Positions 37,701-49,355 of a stretch of DNA of 64,000 nt are shown in pieces. The notes under the pieces were generated by a model that saw nothing but the letters and a program-made list of their open reading frames with translations, was not told where the DNA came from and made no database searches. A program made the position numbers and the translations under genes. This DNA is from Globodera rostochiensis (lineage: Eukaryota > Nematoda > Chromadorea > Rhabditida > Heteroderidae), in the NCBI GenBank assembly GCA_018350325.1, contig JAEVLN010000010.1, forward strand, positions 2,542,001-2,606,000, written 5' to 3'. Numbering within the stretch: position 1 is the first letter of the stretch; every line of letters starts with the position of its first letter.

Positions 37701-38671
37701 ATAGAAGAAATTATTGTTTTATTGATTTAAACATAAAATATTGGGAGTTTTATTGAGTTTATTTTGATGGGATAAAATTTAAAAAAAATTTTAATGAAGA
37801 ATTTTTACGGGGTTTTAAATAAAAATCATTATTATTCCTATAAACTAAAATTATTTTTATTGTAATAAATAAATTCGAATTTAATATAAAAAAAGGCATT
37901 GCTTTTTGTTAAAAAAGCATTTAAAAATGTTAAAAACTAAATAAAAACAGATCAACGAATCAACGCCGGAGGGCAAAGTGATTTCGGTGAGAAAAGTGAT
38001 GGAAGAGCCAAAGTACAGACTTGTAACGGATGTGGTCGGATATATGAATCTGTTCCCGATGCTTTTCAAACTATTGCCAGCCAACTCACCAAGACTTGGC
38101 CAAATGCTGCGCGACATTGCTGATCCGGAGGTGAGTCTTATATAAGTAAATTAATAAAACATTTGAATTTTATTAGTCTATATACGGGTTTTGATGATTA
38201 TGTTTTTATATTTTATTTTGTAATTCATTAAAGATTCTGTGGACACCGTTTGGACTGCGTTCTGTCTCCACACAGTCGACCTATTATAATGCCTGGAATG
38301 CTGAGAGCACTCCACCACTTTGGCGTCGGACCATCTGGATCAATCTGTAAGCAATTAATTGGTGATTAGAAAATCGTCATGCTTTCTGATCACTGATTGA
38401 CGGAACAAAAAAACAAAAATTGTTTTTCAGCAATTATTATGCGTTGGGCGCTCTCTTCCATTATGCAAATTTGGACGGTCCAAATCAGCGCCAATGTGCC
38501 CAACTGTACAAAGAGCTTCGACAAAACATTGTGGTCAACATGGGCAGGGAGTACCACCGGACCGGCTTCATCTGGGAGCAGTACGACGACGTGGACGGCC
38601 GTGGGCATGGCCAACATCCGTTTACTGGATGGTCCGCGCTGGTGGTCAACATTTTGGCAGAAATTTATTAA
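34712..38671 (+). CDS. MOGS: Mannosyl-oligosaccharide glucosidase (glucosidase I, GH63)
   Basis: Processing alpha-glucosidase I removes the terminal glucose from Glc3Man9GlcNAc2 N-glycans in the ER. Thirteen exons splice in frame to 763 aa: 34712-34867, 34960-34997, 35049-35145, 35241-35444, 35546-35840, 35918-36039, 36105-36382, 36600-36750, 36913-37119, 37447-37656, 37951-38130, 38234-38346, 38431-38671. The N-terminus [19 protein letters not shown] is a signal peptide or anchor. Landmarks in order: [25 protein letters not shown], then [17 protein letters not shown] (the conserved acidic GH63 loop), [20 protein letters not shown] and a C-terminal [11 protein letters not shown]. All read intact. 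The intron after 35145 uses a GC donor (TGG|GCTTTT); with it, spacing between RHW and EHNGR matches the family exactly. A single housekeeping gene, full length. Confidence 0.95.
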
Positions 38672-39219
38672 CGGGATACTCAAATGAGAATGAATGATGA
38701 TATGGTGTCAAATTTCTTGTCAAGCAATCATGTTTTGATTTATTTTATATTTTTGCCTCCCAAAACTTTCATTCTTTAAAGATACCATTTTTTCAAATTT
38801 GCATGAATTTGCTGTTTAATATGTACACTTTTGTGATATAATACCTATGTACATTTCAATTTATAATTGTTTTATTTTGTAAATAATGAATAAAAAATCG
38901 TTTAAAATTTTGTTAAATATATTGAGAATTTTACCATTTTTTGTTGATCAAATCGCGTCTAGCCTATTTTTTGCTCAAAAATTAAATTAGGTTTTTGGTT
39001 CGAATTTTGCGTTCAAAACGACGAAATTGTACACAAAAAAAGTATTTTTGTGCATAATTCACCAAAAACAAAGCTGTAGGAAAATTAACTCTGCTGATCA
39101 AAATGTTTAAATTTTTGTTATATTCGTGACAGCGATTTGAAAATACTCCATAAAAGGTGCAAGGGGCACGCACAAGCACAAAAAAAAAAAAAATTAAATA
39201 AATATCAATTTGTGCTTTC
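38672..39219. other. Intergenic between convergent genes
   Basis: AT-rich spacer between the glucosidase 3' end (AATAAA-like signals near 38887) and the convergent glycosyltransferase copy 1. I see no gene in it. Confidence 0.6.
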
Positions 39220-41622
39220 TTAATGCTTTTTGGTGCACTGATCAGTGCCTTTTTTGATTTGATTTTGCCTATCATTTTGATCAAAAATTTTTGCATAAAT
39301 TTGCTCGTATTTGTCCGCCATATGCTTCACTGTCCATCGCTTTTCGAACGCTTTGCGGACGCCGGGTCGACTGAGTTTTTACACACTTTTCACTTTTTCA
39401 ACAGCCTCCGACAGTGTGTTGAAGATCAAACCGCTCACTCCGGGTTCCACCAACTAAAAATTAAATTTCCATTTTAATCCCTAAAAAACGGAATCACAAA
39501 TTTTTAGATATTTTAACAGCACAAAAACTTAATAAAGAAATTCAGAAAAAACAACCAAAAATAATGGTCTTTATTTGTTTAAGTGCCCGGATCCAGCCCA
39601 ATATTTTTCGAATCGAACCCTTCATGTTTTTTAAAAATATAGCAAATTGAGGTACCTGAAATTCCAAGCTCTGATTTGGATTTATTTTTTAAATCAGTAA
39701 AATCAGCATAAATACCAAATTCAAAACACAATTTGTTTAAAATTACTTAATTCAAACGTGATTATTACTTCTGTTATTGGCCCTGCACGAAGTCCAACCA
39801 CCGGTGTGCCCATGGACATCGCTTCGATCATTGTCAGTTCAAATGGGTCGTCCTCCTTTTTGGCAAGGATCAGAAGTGCCAGTGCATTACCAAGAAAATC
39901 CCTGAAAAAATTTATGAGCATTTTTTGTGCTTTAATGTGTTATAAAATAAATAAAAGTAGTATAAAAATATTAATTTACTTTTTATCCTGCTCCTTGATC
40001 TCGCCCAGATACTCGACCAAATTTGCATGCTTTTCCACAAGCGGCTTTATCTCCTTCTGGAAGTACTGCTCCATCTCCTTGGACTGCTGTCCCGTGGCAA
40101 TCTTTAACGGAATGCCCGCCTCGACAGCAATTTTGATTGCCTGTTCATGGCCCTTTTCTGGCTCCATTCGGCCCAGAAATGCCAAACTGTTTTGCTTTTT
40201 GGCATCAAACTTTGGCACAAATTCGTACTGATCTGCCGGAATTCCGGGATATATTTGTCCAATAAAATTGGGATGATTTGGCGCATGCTTTTGCTGATCA
40301 ACCGTCAGTGCAACAAAAGGAATGTTGTGGAACAGCTCGAACAGGAGTGCCATCTCGTCAAGGTTAAATTTGGACATGTACAAAGTTGTCACGGTTTTGT
40401 TCACGAATGCTTCGATGCTGATAAATTAATAAAAAATAAATTTTTAAGTTAATGAAATTGTGATCAATTCTTGAAATTTTTTAAATTCTTTTTTTCCGAT
40501 AATATTTTTCACTACAGTTTATATGATCGTGAAATTGGTCCGATGAAACCGTTACTCATATAACTAAATCAAAACTGATCAGAAACTTTCGTGTTTATAT
40601 CATTGAATTTTTAAGTTTTCATTGGTTTCCCTTAAAATTTAAAGAAAGTGGTTTGGTTTAAATCACATCTAGAGATTCAAGTTTACTGATCGATCACTCA
40701 ATTTACCTGTTCAAGTGTTCGATGGTATGAAAATGGATTATGTCGAAGTCATCCGCGTGCTTTCGGATCTGCTCCAACTGCCATGCAAAAGGCAGCAATG
40801 TTTTGTCCTGACCTTCAGCTTTGTTGATAGCCGGTCTGGTAAATAAATTGAAATTAAATTGCTTTTATATTGATTAAAAATTTTATAATTAATAAATAAA
40901 AAGTTCTTAAACGCATCTTTAATTGGGAAATAAAATTTTTAATTTTACATTATTAATTTATATAATTTTAAATTAACCATTCTCAAATTTTTAATAAAAT
41001 ATTATGTACAGGTTGGGATGAGAAACAAGCTTGGCAGATGTTTTTGAGCCATACGGAGCAAATAAACTGACCTTAAATTTATTTAAAATTAAATTAATTC
41101 CCGATAATTTCCCTTGTTTGATTCTGATCAAAATGAAAGATAAGCATTCATGATCAGCGTTTGTTTATATCTCGAAGTCTCTAACTCATATCTCGAGGCC
41201 AACTCTCGTTTCGGTCTCGAGTTTTGGTAAAAAAATTTCCATTAAGTTAGTTGTTGTTTCTCTTCTAAAATTTAGTTAAAGAATTGATTAAAAAATAAAA
41301 ATGCTAATTTTTAAAATTTTAAATGATTTGCCAATCCAATCTATTAGGTGTTAAAGTTACATCGTGCCCGCGCTTGACCAACTCCTCCGTCAGATGCTGC
41401 ACATTGCGTGACGCGCCGCCTGCAGTGACTGAACGCATTGGCGGAATACTTTCAAACATTGGTGCCACTTGTGCAATGCGCAGGGAACGCCGTAAAATCT
41501 GAAGTTTTAAAATTAATTTTATTTTAATTAAATAATTATTTAGTTTAACTTACTGTTGTTGTTTCGACAAAATTGAAGTGCAACAAAATGATGATTGCAG
41601 TTAAAGTAATAATTCTTTGCAT
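39220..41622 (-). pseudogene. Bacterial-type GT4 glycosyltransferase, copy 1 (premature stop, altered EX7E)
   Basis: Seven minus-strand exons (41622-41554, 41498-41361, 41071-41010, 40835-40707, 40417-39980, 39901-39769, 39453-39220). The product begins with a signal peptide, MQRIITLTAIIILLHF, then LRIAQVAPMFESIPP, AGGASRNVQHLTEELVKRG, VSLFAPYGSKTSAKLV, FDIIHFHT, LAFLGRMEPEKGHEQAIKIA and MIEAMSMGTPVVG, a GT-B fold of family 4 in bacterial style. There are two lesions. First, TAA at 39381-39379 sits inside the last helix region and aligns with a glycine of copy 2; about 50 codons of recognisable homology continue beyond it to TAA at 39220, so the product would stop at 347 aa instead of 399. 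Second, the first Glu of the EX7E motif is Asp (DPFELTMIE). It may be a decaying paralogue, or it may still make a truncated protein. Intron positions match copy 2, so introns predate the duplication. Confidence 0.8.
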
Positions 41623-42764
41623 TTTAAGCTTTCAAATGAAAAACAAATTTACCGAACTCTTATCATATATATTTTAATAAATTTAAAATTTCAACATTTC
41701 TGCTTTTTAGAGTTGGAGTTGCATTTCTTTTTAACTAGGGGTTGTCCCCCAATCTGACCCGAGAATTTGGCCGAGCTTTTTGCCAACTCTCCAATTTCCT
41801 AAATTTTGGCGTTTTTTGCCTCGGAACCTTGAAAATCGCAACCCCGTCGTCGGGGGCGCCGCCTCTATTTTTCATTTCTAGATCCGAATTTTTGTGTTTT
41901 TTTTAGATTTTCTTGGAAATTTGTTATGCAAAAAGGAAACTAGCATTTGCACAACTTATGCTTTTAATGACTGAATATGTGCACGCCAATTCCCAAAGTT
42001 TAAAAATGAAGTATAAAAAAATACGTGCTGCGCAGGCAGTTTACGCAGCTGTAAATGTAACAGATCGATCGAGGTCGCCACCGCTCAAAAGTTTTCTCTC
42101 CAAATTAAGTATTTAATTAATAAAAAAAGTCGTAACATTTATTGCAGAATTCTAATCATGTCAATTAGAAATAAAGCGTTTACATTAACGCATTTACACC
42201 AAATGAAAGCAACAAACATTGAAATTTGCCAAACCAATCGGAGCTAATAACGCCAATTTATATACATTATAAATATTGCTAAAATTTAATTAAAATGCTT
42301 TTGCGCGGTTAGAATTTTTGTAATTTTATTTATTTCTCAATAATATATTCATTCTTATGGTGGACAAAATCATAATAAACGCAAATTATGTAGAAACAAG
42401 TTTACTGTGAGAGCGGATGGCGTGAGCAAAGCACCAGCAATTACACGCAAAAACTTCTCATAATGTACGAGCACAGCCCGGGATGGGCAGGGGGGGGGGC
42501 GGAGGTTTGCCCAAATTTTTGCGTAAAATATTTAATAATAAAAGTCAACAATCAATGGTAATAAAAAAGGGAATCAACCCGCGCAACGGTCAATTAGAAA
42601 TAAAGCGTTATTTAGCAAAACGAATCTTCAAAAGGTGGAATATTTTTGTCAATGAAACAATTATAAATTAAAAAATTCATAAATTAAAAATATGAATTAA
42701 TTTAATCATATTCCCATAATCAATGTAAAAAACTGTTTATTAAAATAATGCACTTTTATTTCAG
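41623..42764. promoter_or_regulatory. Divergent intergenic region between the two glycosyltransferases
   Basis: The two GT4 genes are head-to-head across about 1.1 kb, so promoters for both must lie here. It contains a GC-rich island (41740-41870), a small unassigned ORF at 41913-42119, a poly-G run near 42492 and a short direct repeat AATTAGAAATAAAGCGTT at 42161 and 42591. No specific control element is identified. Confidence 0.4.
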
Positions 42765-44992
42765 ATGGTGTCTAAATTTCTTCAATTTTCTGCAATAATT
42801 TGGATTTTTCAAATCATTGAATTCGTAAAAAGTGATGAAAAACATACAATACACAAGGTATGGCCTATTATTAAAATAAATTTTGAATGCAATCAAATTT
42901 TTATGATCCGATCGGGCATCGTCCAATTCGTGTTGCCCAATTTCTTGGCCCATTTTTGGCAATTCCACCAAAGAAAACGGGCGGCACAGAACGCATTGTC
43001 TACTTCCTTGTTGAAGAGCTGGTCAAACGTGGTTATAATGTTGGTGGTGTTAAAATGAATATTTTAATTAAGAAATAAAAATAGAGAATTTTAAAGTCCA
43101 AAAAACAAAAATTTAAATTTAGGTGTCTCTATTTGCCCCATTTGACTCGAAGACGTCTGCGCATCTGTTCTCAAATTCATTTTTGTAAGATTTCAAAAAC
43201 GTACGAGCATTTGGCTGAATTTTATTTTTTAAAAACATAAATCTAATTTAGTATTTGTTTACATTCACCAATTTGAAAAATTCAGGGTTCATGGACGAAA
43301 CCCTTCCCAAAAAATTTCAATTTAAGCCTAATTCAATGTGTGTTAATGCATTAAAAAATGCCAAACTTAAATTTCACTATTCTTAAAGCGATGCTCAACT
43401 AAAGGCCAAAGCTCAGTCCATAAAATGGGAAGTGTACTATCTGTGGATGATGGCACAAATTCGACGGAATTTGGACAACTTTGACATTGTTCACATCCAT
43501 TCGCATGAACTGCTCGGTGCCCTGCATGGACAGTTTGGCAAAACCGTGACAACTTTTCATTGGCCCACATCGGATCGCAATTTGGCACCCTTTTTCGAGG
43601 CGTTCACGGACGCACCGCTGGTCTCAATCTCCAACGATCAACGAACGCACACCCCAAAATATCCACACTTTGTTGATACCGTATACCATGGGTTGCCAAA
43701 GAATTTGTACAAATTTGTGCCAAAAGTGAGTTTGACATTTTGGGGTTTAAAAAATATCTAAAAAATATAATATTTTTAAGCCGAAAGCAGAAAAGCCATA
43801 TTTGGCATTTCTCGCGCGTCTGATTGAAGAAAAAGCTCCGGACTGGGCCATTCAGATCGCTGTTCAGTCAAATACCACGCTCAAAATTGCGGCACAGATT
43901 TCAAACCAATTATATTGGCAACAAACGGTGGAGCCGATGATTCGTAAACATTCCGATTTGGTGGAATTTATTGGAGAAGTTGATGATCAAGGCAAACAGT
44001 AAGAAAAAATGCTAGATTACCTAAACAAATTTTTTACGTAATGCTCATTAGAGCTTAGCTTGTCCAGACCGATACTCCGGAGGCAAATTTTCTGCGAGTC
44101 CCTGCCCCAAATCTCTGAAAATTTAGAAACAACTTGCTTCGGGGCTGTACTCTCGAATTCTTTGAGATTTTTAACCTTGAAATTCCAGTAAAAAAGCTGT
44201 TTGTTTCCCGTCCCTTAATAATTACAATCAACAATAATAAAAAAATTTGGAAAAAAAGTTTAATTTGCTAAAATTTTAATTTTGGAAAACTCAGATACCA
44301 GTCGGAATCCTAGCCTCAAATTGATCCAAAAATCAGGGATTTTTATTAATCAAATTTTAGAGAATTGCTTGGCAATGCGTTGGCATTTATCTTTCCAAGC
44401 TCATGGGCAGAGCCGTTCGGTGTGGTGATGATTGAATCAATGGCATGCGGAACGCCGGTGATTGCGCGCAATCGTGGATCAGTGCCTGAGGTGCTTATAG
44501 TAATGATCAGTGTTTTCTAGAGCACGGATCGATTGAGATTCTCGATCGAAACCTCGGTCGAGATTTTCGAGATTCTCGACTGAAATCTCGATCTACGAAA
44601 TTTTACCGAGATTTGGTCGAGATTCTCGATCGAAATCTCGATCTGTCCTCAAGTCCGGGCTCTTGTGTTTTTTCGCGCGGTTCCCGTTCTGTGTGAACGG
44701 TGCTGGTTCCGAACACACAATCGATGATTTTCTTATTATTATTTTTGCATAAAATTTATTTTTGAAATTTAAAAATCCTTCTCAGATCATTGAGCCCGGT
44801 GTGAGCGGTTTGTTGTTCCAAACAATTGAAGAAGGCGTCGAAGCGGTGAACAAAATTGGGCAAATTGACAGGGCCAAAGTGCGCAAGGCGTTCGATCAGC
44901 GATTTACGGTCGAAGCAATGGTCGACGGCTATGAAAGAGTCTATAAAAATTTGATGGATGAAGACAGAAAGAAAAAAGCAAAATTCTGTTAA
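42765..44992 (+). CDS. Bacterial-type GT4 glycosyltransferase, copy 2
   Basis: A family-4, GT-B fold glycosyltransferase that would move a sugar from a nucleotide-sugar donor to an unknown acceptor. A TTTATTTCAG acceptor abuts an ATG encoding a signal peptide (MVSKFLQFSAIIWIFQ; 42765-42857). The catalytic body reads 42887-43039, 43123-43184, 43389-43725, 43781-43998, 44361-44490, 44786-44992 (368 aa). Landmarks: PPKKTGGTERIVYFLVEELV, VSLFAPFDSKTSAHL, FDIVHIHSHEL, TVYHGLPKNLY, LAFLARLIEEKAPDWAIQIA, the intact EX7E motif EPFGVVMIE, SMACGTPVIARNRGSVPE and EPGVSGLL. The style resembles bacterial family-4 enzymes, not nematode ones. The signal-peptide exon and the body do not join in frame through a canonical intron (29 bases, no AG acceptor), so either that junction is unusual, a frameshift is present, or translation starts at 42887. 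Confidence 0.85.
44515..44665. repeat. TCTCGATCGAAATCTCG-type repeat in the last GT4 intron
   Basis: Multiple direct and inverted copies of GAGATTCTCGATCGAAATCT-like words fill the intron between the last two exons, followed by CCTCAAGTCCGGGCTCT. The tail recurs at 54597-54615 (CCTCAAGTCTGGGCTCT), so both are copies of one dispersed element. Confidence 0.6.
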
Positions 44993-47197
44993 AAATTAGT
45001 GAAAAAAGAAAATATTGTAGCATTATCTAATTACAACTGAATTCAAATTGTGCTTTATTATTTTGTAAATTAAAAAAGCAGTCACTTTTATAAACTTATT
45101 TTAATTATTATTAAATTTAACAGTTTTTGTAGATAAATTATTTATTTTATATCCGCTTTCAACTGCATTTTGTGCTGCATTTTCATTCAAAAAAGTAATG
45201 TTTTTCAAAATGAAGATATGTTTAGCGAACTATGGCGGAATGCTCAAAAGGTATCATCGGTCAAAAAAAAAATCCAAGAAATTGATCAGCAAAATAATGC
45301 CAATCAATGGATTCATTTTGCCAAAAACTGAAGTAAGATGTAACAATTTGATGATCAACCATTAGAAGGGATGAATCCAAAATTTAAAAAAAAAATTATT
45401 CCAATTTGGGGATTTAAGCAAGAAATTTTGGCGAATCAACCAATTAAATCGTAACACGTTGAGCATATAAAAGTTGAAGAAGGTTCTGCTGGTGACGAAT
45501 GCAAATTCAAAAGCATAAATAAAGAAAATAAAACCCATCAAAAAAATAAAATGAACCAAAAAGAAAGATTAGCAAAGTGTATATACAATACGAAAAATGG
45601 ATTCAAACAGAAATTATTTTTCACAACAACAAATGGAACAAAAAATTACCATTTTTGACGAACAAAGAAAAATGTATGCAAATAAATTTTAATTCTGTTT
45701 ATTTATAAAAAAATTATTTATTCTGAAAATTAATAAAAATAAATACTTTTTAAAAAGTTGAAAATTTTAACTGTTAAAAATATTAGATAAACATTTTTAT
45801 ACCGAAGCTGAAAAATCCAAATTACAATATTAAACGAAAAAAACCACAAATAAAATAATTTTAGAAAATAAAGCAAAAATAAAAAATGTATTGCGTAACA
45901 ACCCAACCGTTGATGCAAAGTGTGGGCTTGGAATTATTCAACAAAGAAGAGAATGCCGAAGCATTATGTGTTTGATAACAAAAATATTTGTTTGTTGATT
46001 ATTTTGGGAAAATTTCTGTTTTTCACTTATTTGTTTTAAGCATGATTTAAATTTCAAAATGTCAAAGCTTTAAATTTCAAAAAATGAATCGATTTATTCA
46101 AATTTGATTGATATTAGAATTTTTACGCTTCACTAGGCATTTTCAATCATTTTTTTAATTCTTTAATTTAAACTTAGTAATTAAAATGCAATAAAAACCA
46201 AAATTATATTCCTTAAGTTCGTCTCCAATTTCCAAAAATGCGCTCACTAAATTGACATTTCTGCAACAAAGCGTTAATGATGCTCTAACATTTAGTTTTA
46301 CTTGATCAAAAGGGCCTAAAAATTCATAAAAAAAACTTTTTAAAACTAATTATAAATTATTTTATTGAAATAAACTAAATTAAACAAAAATCATTGCGTT
46401 TTTGTTTTATGAAATCAGGGGGGGGGGGGGTCGCAAAAGCTATGATAAACCAGTTCATGGAAAGCCGAATTAATTGCGCCGATAGAGCCATTTTAAAGCT
46501 GATGTGTTTATTTGTCCAAAACCAAATCCATTAAGCAAATGATGATTAATGTAGCGTAAATTTACGGAAAAAAACGAAGCCACCGATGAATATTTAGGTC
46601 CAAAAATTCGGAAATTTTCTGCATATTTTCTTTTACGTACATTTATTACCCGGGGTAAAAAATTTGAAAATTTATTAAAAAATATTCTTTTAATGGGGGA
46701 GCGCATGTGACTAGGGGCAGAAGACGGTAATAAATGCTTGCACTGAATATGCCGCCACCAAAAAACTCTGACCCCCGACACGCCGCCCCCCCCCCCGAAT
46801 CTCGATCCCGACCCCCGGGCCTCACCACCAATCCTTGACTTAACGCCCCCAAAACCCCAAATTTTTTACCCCCGAAAGGTCATAATATTAAAAAATAAGT
46901 CTAAACTAACAAAACAAAAACGGGGAGCAACCCTACGTTGAAAAGTGAAAGCGAAGCTCAATTATTTTAATGCGTATAAAAGTATACTTTGGCATTTTTT
47001 GAAAATTTTTTTAAATGACGAAATATACAAAATGACTTACAAATTAGTCAATTTCCTAAAATTGACATGATTCTGGCCGAAAAATGCTGAAATTTTTACG
47101 ACATAAATCTTAAAATACAATTGCAAATAATTAAATAGATCTTTGTGTATTTAAAATAAACAAAATTTAATCCGATTTAATTTTAGAAGGCATTAAA
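44993..47197. other. Intergenic, no supported gene
   Basis: AT-rich spacer with a poly-G run near 46418, and a GC-rich block at 46770-46880 built from CCCCGA/CCCCCGA words like those at 1283. ORFs here (for example around 45360-45560 and 46470-46850) are low complexity or span the GC block. Confidence 0.5.
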
Positions 47198-47991
47198 ATG
47201 ACATATTTTTCAAAATGTTTTATACTGATTGTATTGTTAACAAATTTCAATATTGCGTTGAGCAACAACATACATCGAAAGGTTGATGCTTTATTTATTT
47301 ATTAAAATAATAAATAATAATTTACTCAGAGGCATCTTCACGATAACAGTGTACATTTTGAAGAGGACTATGAAAATGACGTTCTAAATACGTTTCATAT
47401 TACTTCAGCATCTGTGCCACATGTAAAATAGGACAAATTTTAATTAAATTCAAAAATTTTTGCGAATTAATTTATTTTTAATTAATGAAAATTTATTTAC
47501 AGCCAACATCATCACCATACAGGAAGAAATTGAAGGTGAAAACTGTTGACGACCACTCTTCTGCTGTCTTGTGTTCTCAAATTGGGTGGAAAAAAATTAT
47601 GGAAAAGGTAAAATAAAAAATATAATCCAAATTTTATTTTATTATTGAATTTTACTTTCAGAGTATTAAACAAAACGATCCAACTACGTCAATTAATCGA
47701 ATCCAGACCGCACTTTCGCGGCACCAACGAGACGGCATTTTTATTGTGATGTGCACTTTAGCCACCCAAAGAAATCAAATTACCAAAAAGTTTCAGTTTT
47801 ATTCAAAAGGTATTTTTATAAATTTTAATCAAGTCAAATATAGTTTTTTTAAATGCTTATTGAAAATATATATATTTATTTGAATGAATTAAATGTATTA
47901 TTTTTATTTTGTAATTAATTTTTAAATACTTTAAGGACAAAAATCTTGTCAACTGATCAAAGATCAAGTATGGTGCCTGCGATCGGATTAA
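47198..47991 (+). CDS. Secreted four-cysteine-domain protein, short paralogue, 161 aa
   Basis: Five exons splice in frame: 47198-47281, 47330-47422, 47503-47607, 47662-47809, 47936-47991. MTYFSKCFILIVLLTNFNIALS is a signal peptide. An acidic linker (HFEEDYENDVLN) and a basic patch (RKKLKVK) precede the domain. The domain runs CSQIGWKKIMEK, then SIKQNDPTTSINRIQTALSR, GIFIVMCTLATQRNQITKK and SCQLIKDQVWC, with four cysteines after the signal peptide. The last three exons match exons 11-13 of the neighbour at 49356 in order, phase and, for the first, exact length (105 nt), so the two genes are tandem paralogues. I know of no named family with this pattern. Function unknown; a secreted role is inferred from the signal peptide. 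Confidence 0.82.
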
Positions 47992-49355
47992 AATGAACAA
48001 GGCGAAGTCTGATAATTAAAAAAAAATATTTGTAAAATAGATCACGAGTAAATAGGTTATTTTTCATTATTGATACTTTGTTTATTTTTGATTGATTAAA
48101 TAATTTCTGATATTCAAATATTTGTGTTTTTATTTGAGTAAAAATTAATGGTAATAAAATCAATTAAACGTAATTGTTTATTTAGGCATTATTTTTAAAA
48201 TAAAAAGTTTTGCGATGTCGTTTAATCATAAATTTTGGCATCATTTTGCTTTTATTTAAAAAAAAAAAAAATTCTTAAATTTTACCATATTATCATATAA
48301 ATACAAATAAAAATAATTTTAAATCAGTTAATGTTGAATAAAAAAAAAATTTTTCGTTTAAATTTTTTTTTTAAATTTGCTTTTGTTTTAAAATTAATTA
48401 AATTTACGGTCCCAATAATTAATGCGATTGTGTCACATCCATTATATCTGCGGAACCTGCGCATTTGAGATGGAAAACGCGTAAAATAAATCATTTTTTT
48501 TTCTAAGCCTAATGTCTGAGAAAAATGAAAATGATCAAAAAATCCGGCTTTTGGCGAATCGCTAATGGCCGTGCTAATTGATGGATCATATCACTGGGTG
48601 GGTCACACTGCGAGGATCACATACCTATTGTATGAATTTGGACACAATGGACGGTGATTTATGGGTCAAATTGCCATTTTCCGATTACCGTTTTAAGCTC
48701 TAGTATTAAAAAAAGGCATATTTTTAGCTAAATTAAAAATTTTGTCTCCGGTTATGGAAGTATTTATAACAAAATTTCAAATTATTTAGTTAAAATTTTA
48801 AAAAAACTCATGGGTATTTTATTTGACCCTTTTAAGATCAATGCATTTTATTGCGTATAAATGTTTTCAATTAACAAATTTTTTAAATAACGAAAATTGT
48901 TTAAAAACTCTTTTTCCATAAATTCTGTAAAACAATAATGATTAAAATATATTTTCATTTACATAAATTAATTTGTTTCAAAAATAAAATAAATCGGGCA
49001 GAGCAAATCCACGCGACAAATCTTCTGTCCCCGATTTTATTTTTTGATGGATTCCCCGCCACGCTTTCAAATCCTACCCAATTTGTGCGCTAACAGGTTT
49101 TAATGGGGCAGTAAATTTGGGTATAATTGTAGCAAAAAGCACAACCTTTTCATTATCTTTATTATCATTCATTGTCCTTCACTCCTACCTTAAAAAAATA
49201 ATAGCAATAAATAAAGGCACAAAAAATCATGCATTTTAATTCTTCAAAATATTTAATTTGGTAACATTTATGTTTCTTATACACATATATATAATTAAAA
49301 AATTAAAATATTTTTTTTGTTAAAAAGCATATATTTATGTAAAATCGATTACAGT
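47992..49355. other. Intergenic between the two paralogues
   Basis: AT-rich spacer. A less AT-rich patch at 48410-48700 has no exon chain that I can support. The promoter of the downstream micro-exon gene must lie here. Confidence 0.5.

Noticed and set aside
41913..42119. 68-aa ORF between the two glycosyltransferases
   Set aside because: No signal peptide, domain or splice context that distinguishes it from chance; mentioned only under the intergenic entry.
39220..44992. Bacterial contamination as the source of the glycosyltransferases
   Set aside because: Both copies are interrupted by AT-rich spliceosomal introns at matching positions and have signal-peptide exons, so they are integrated eukaryotic genes.
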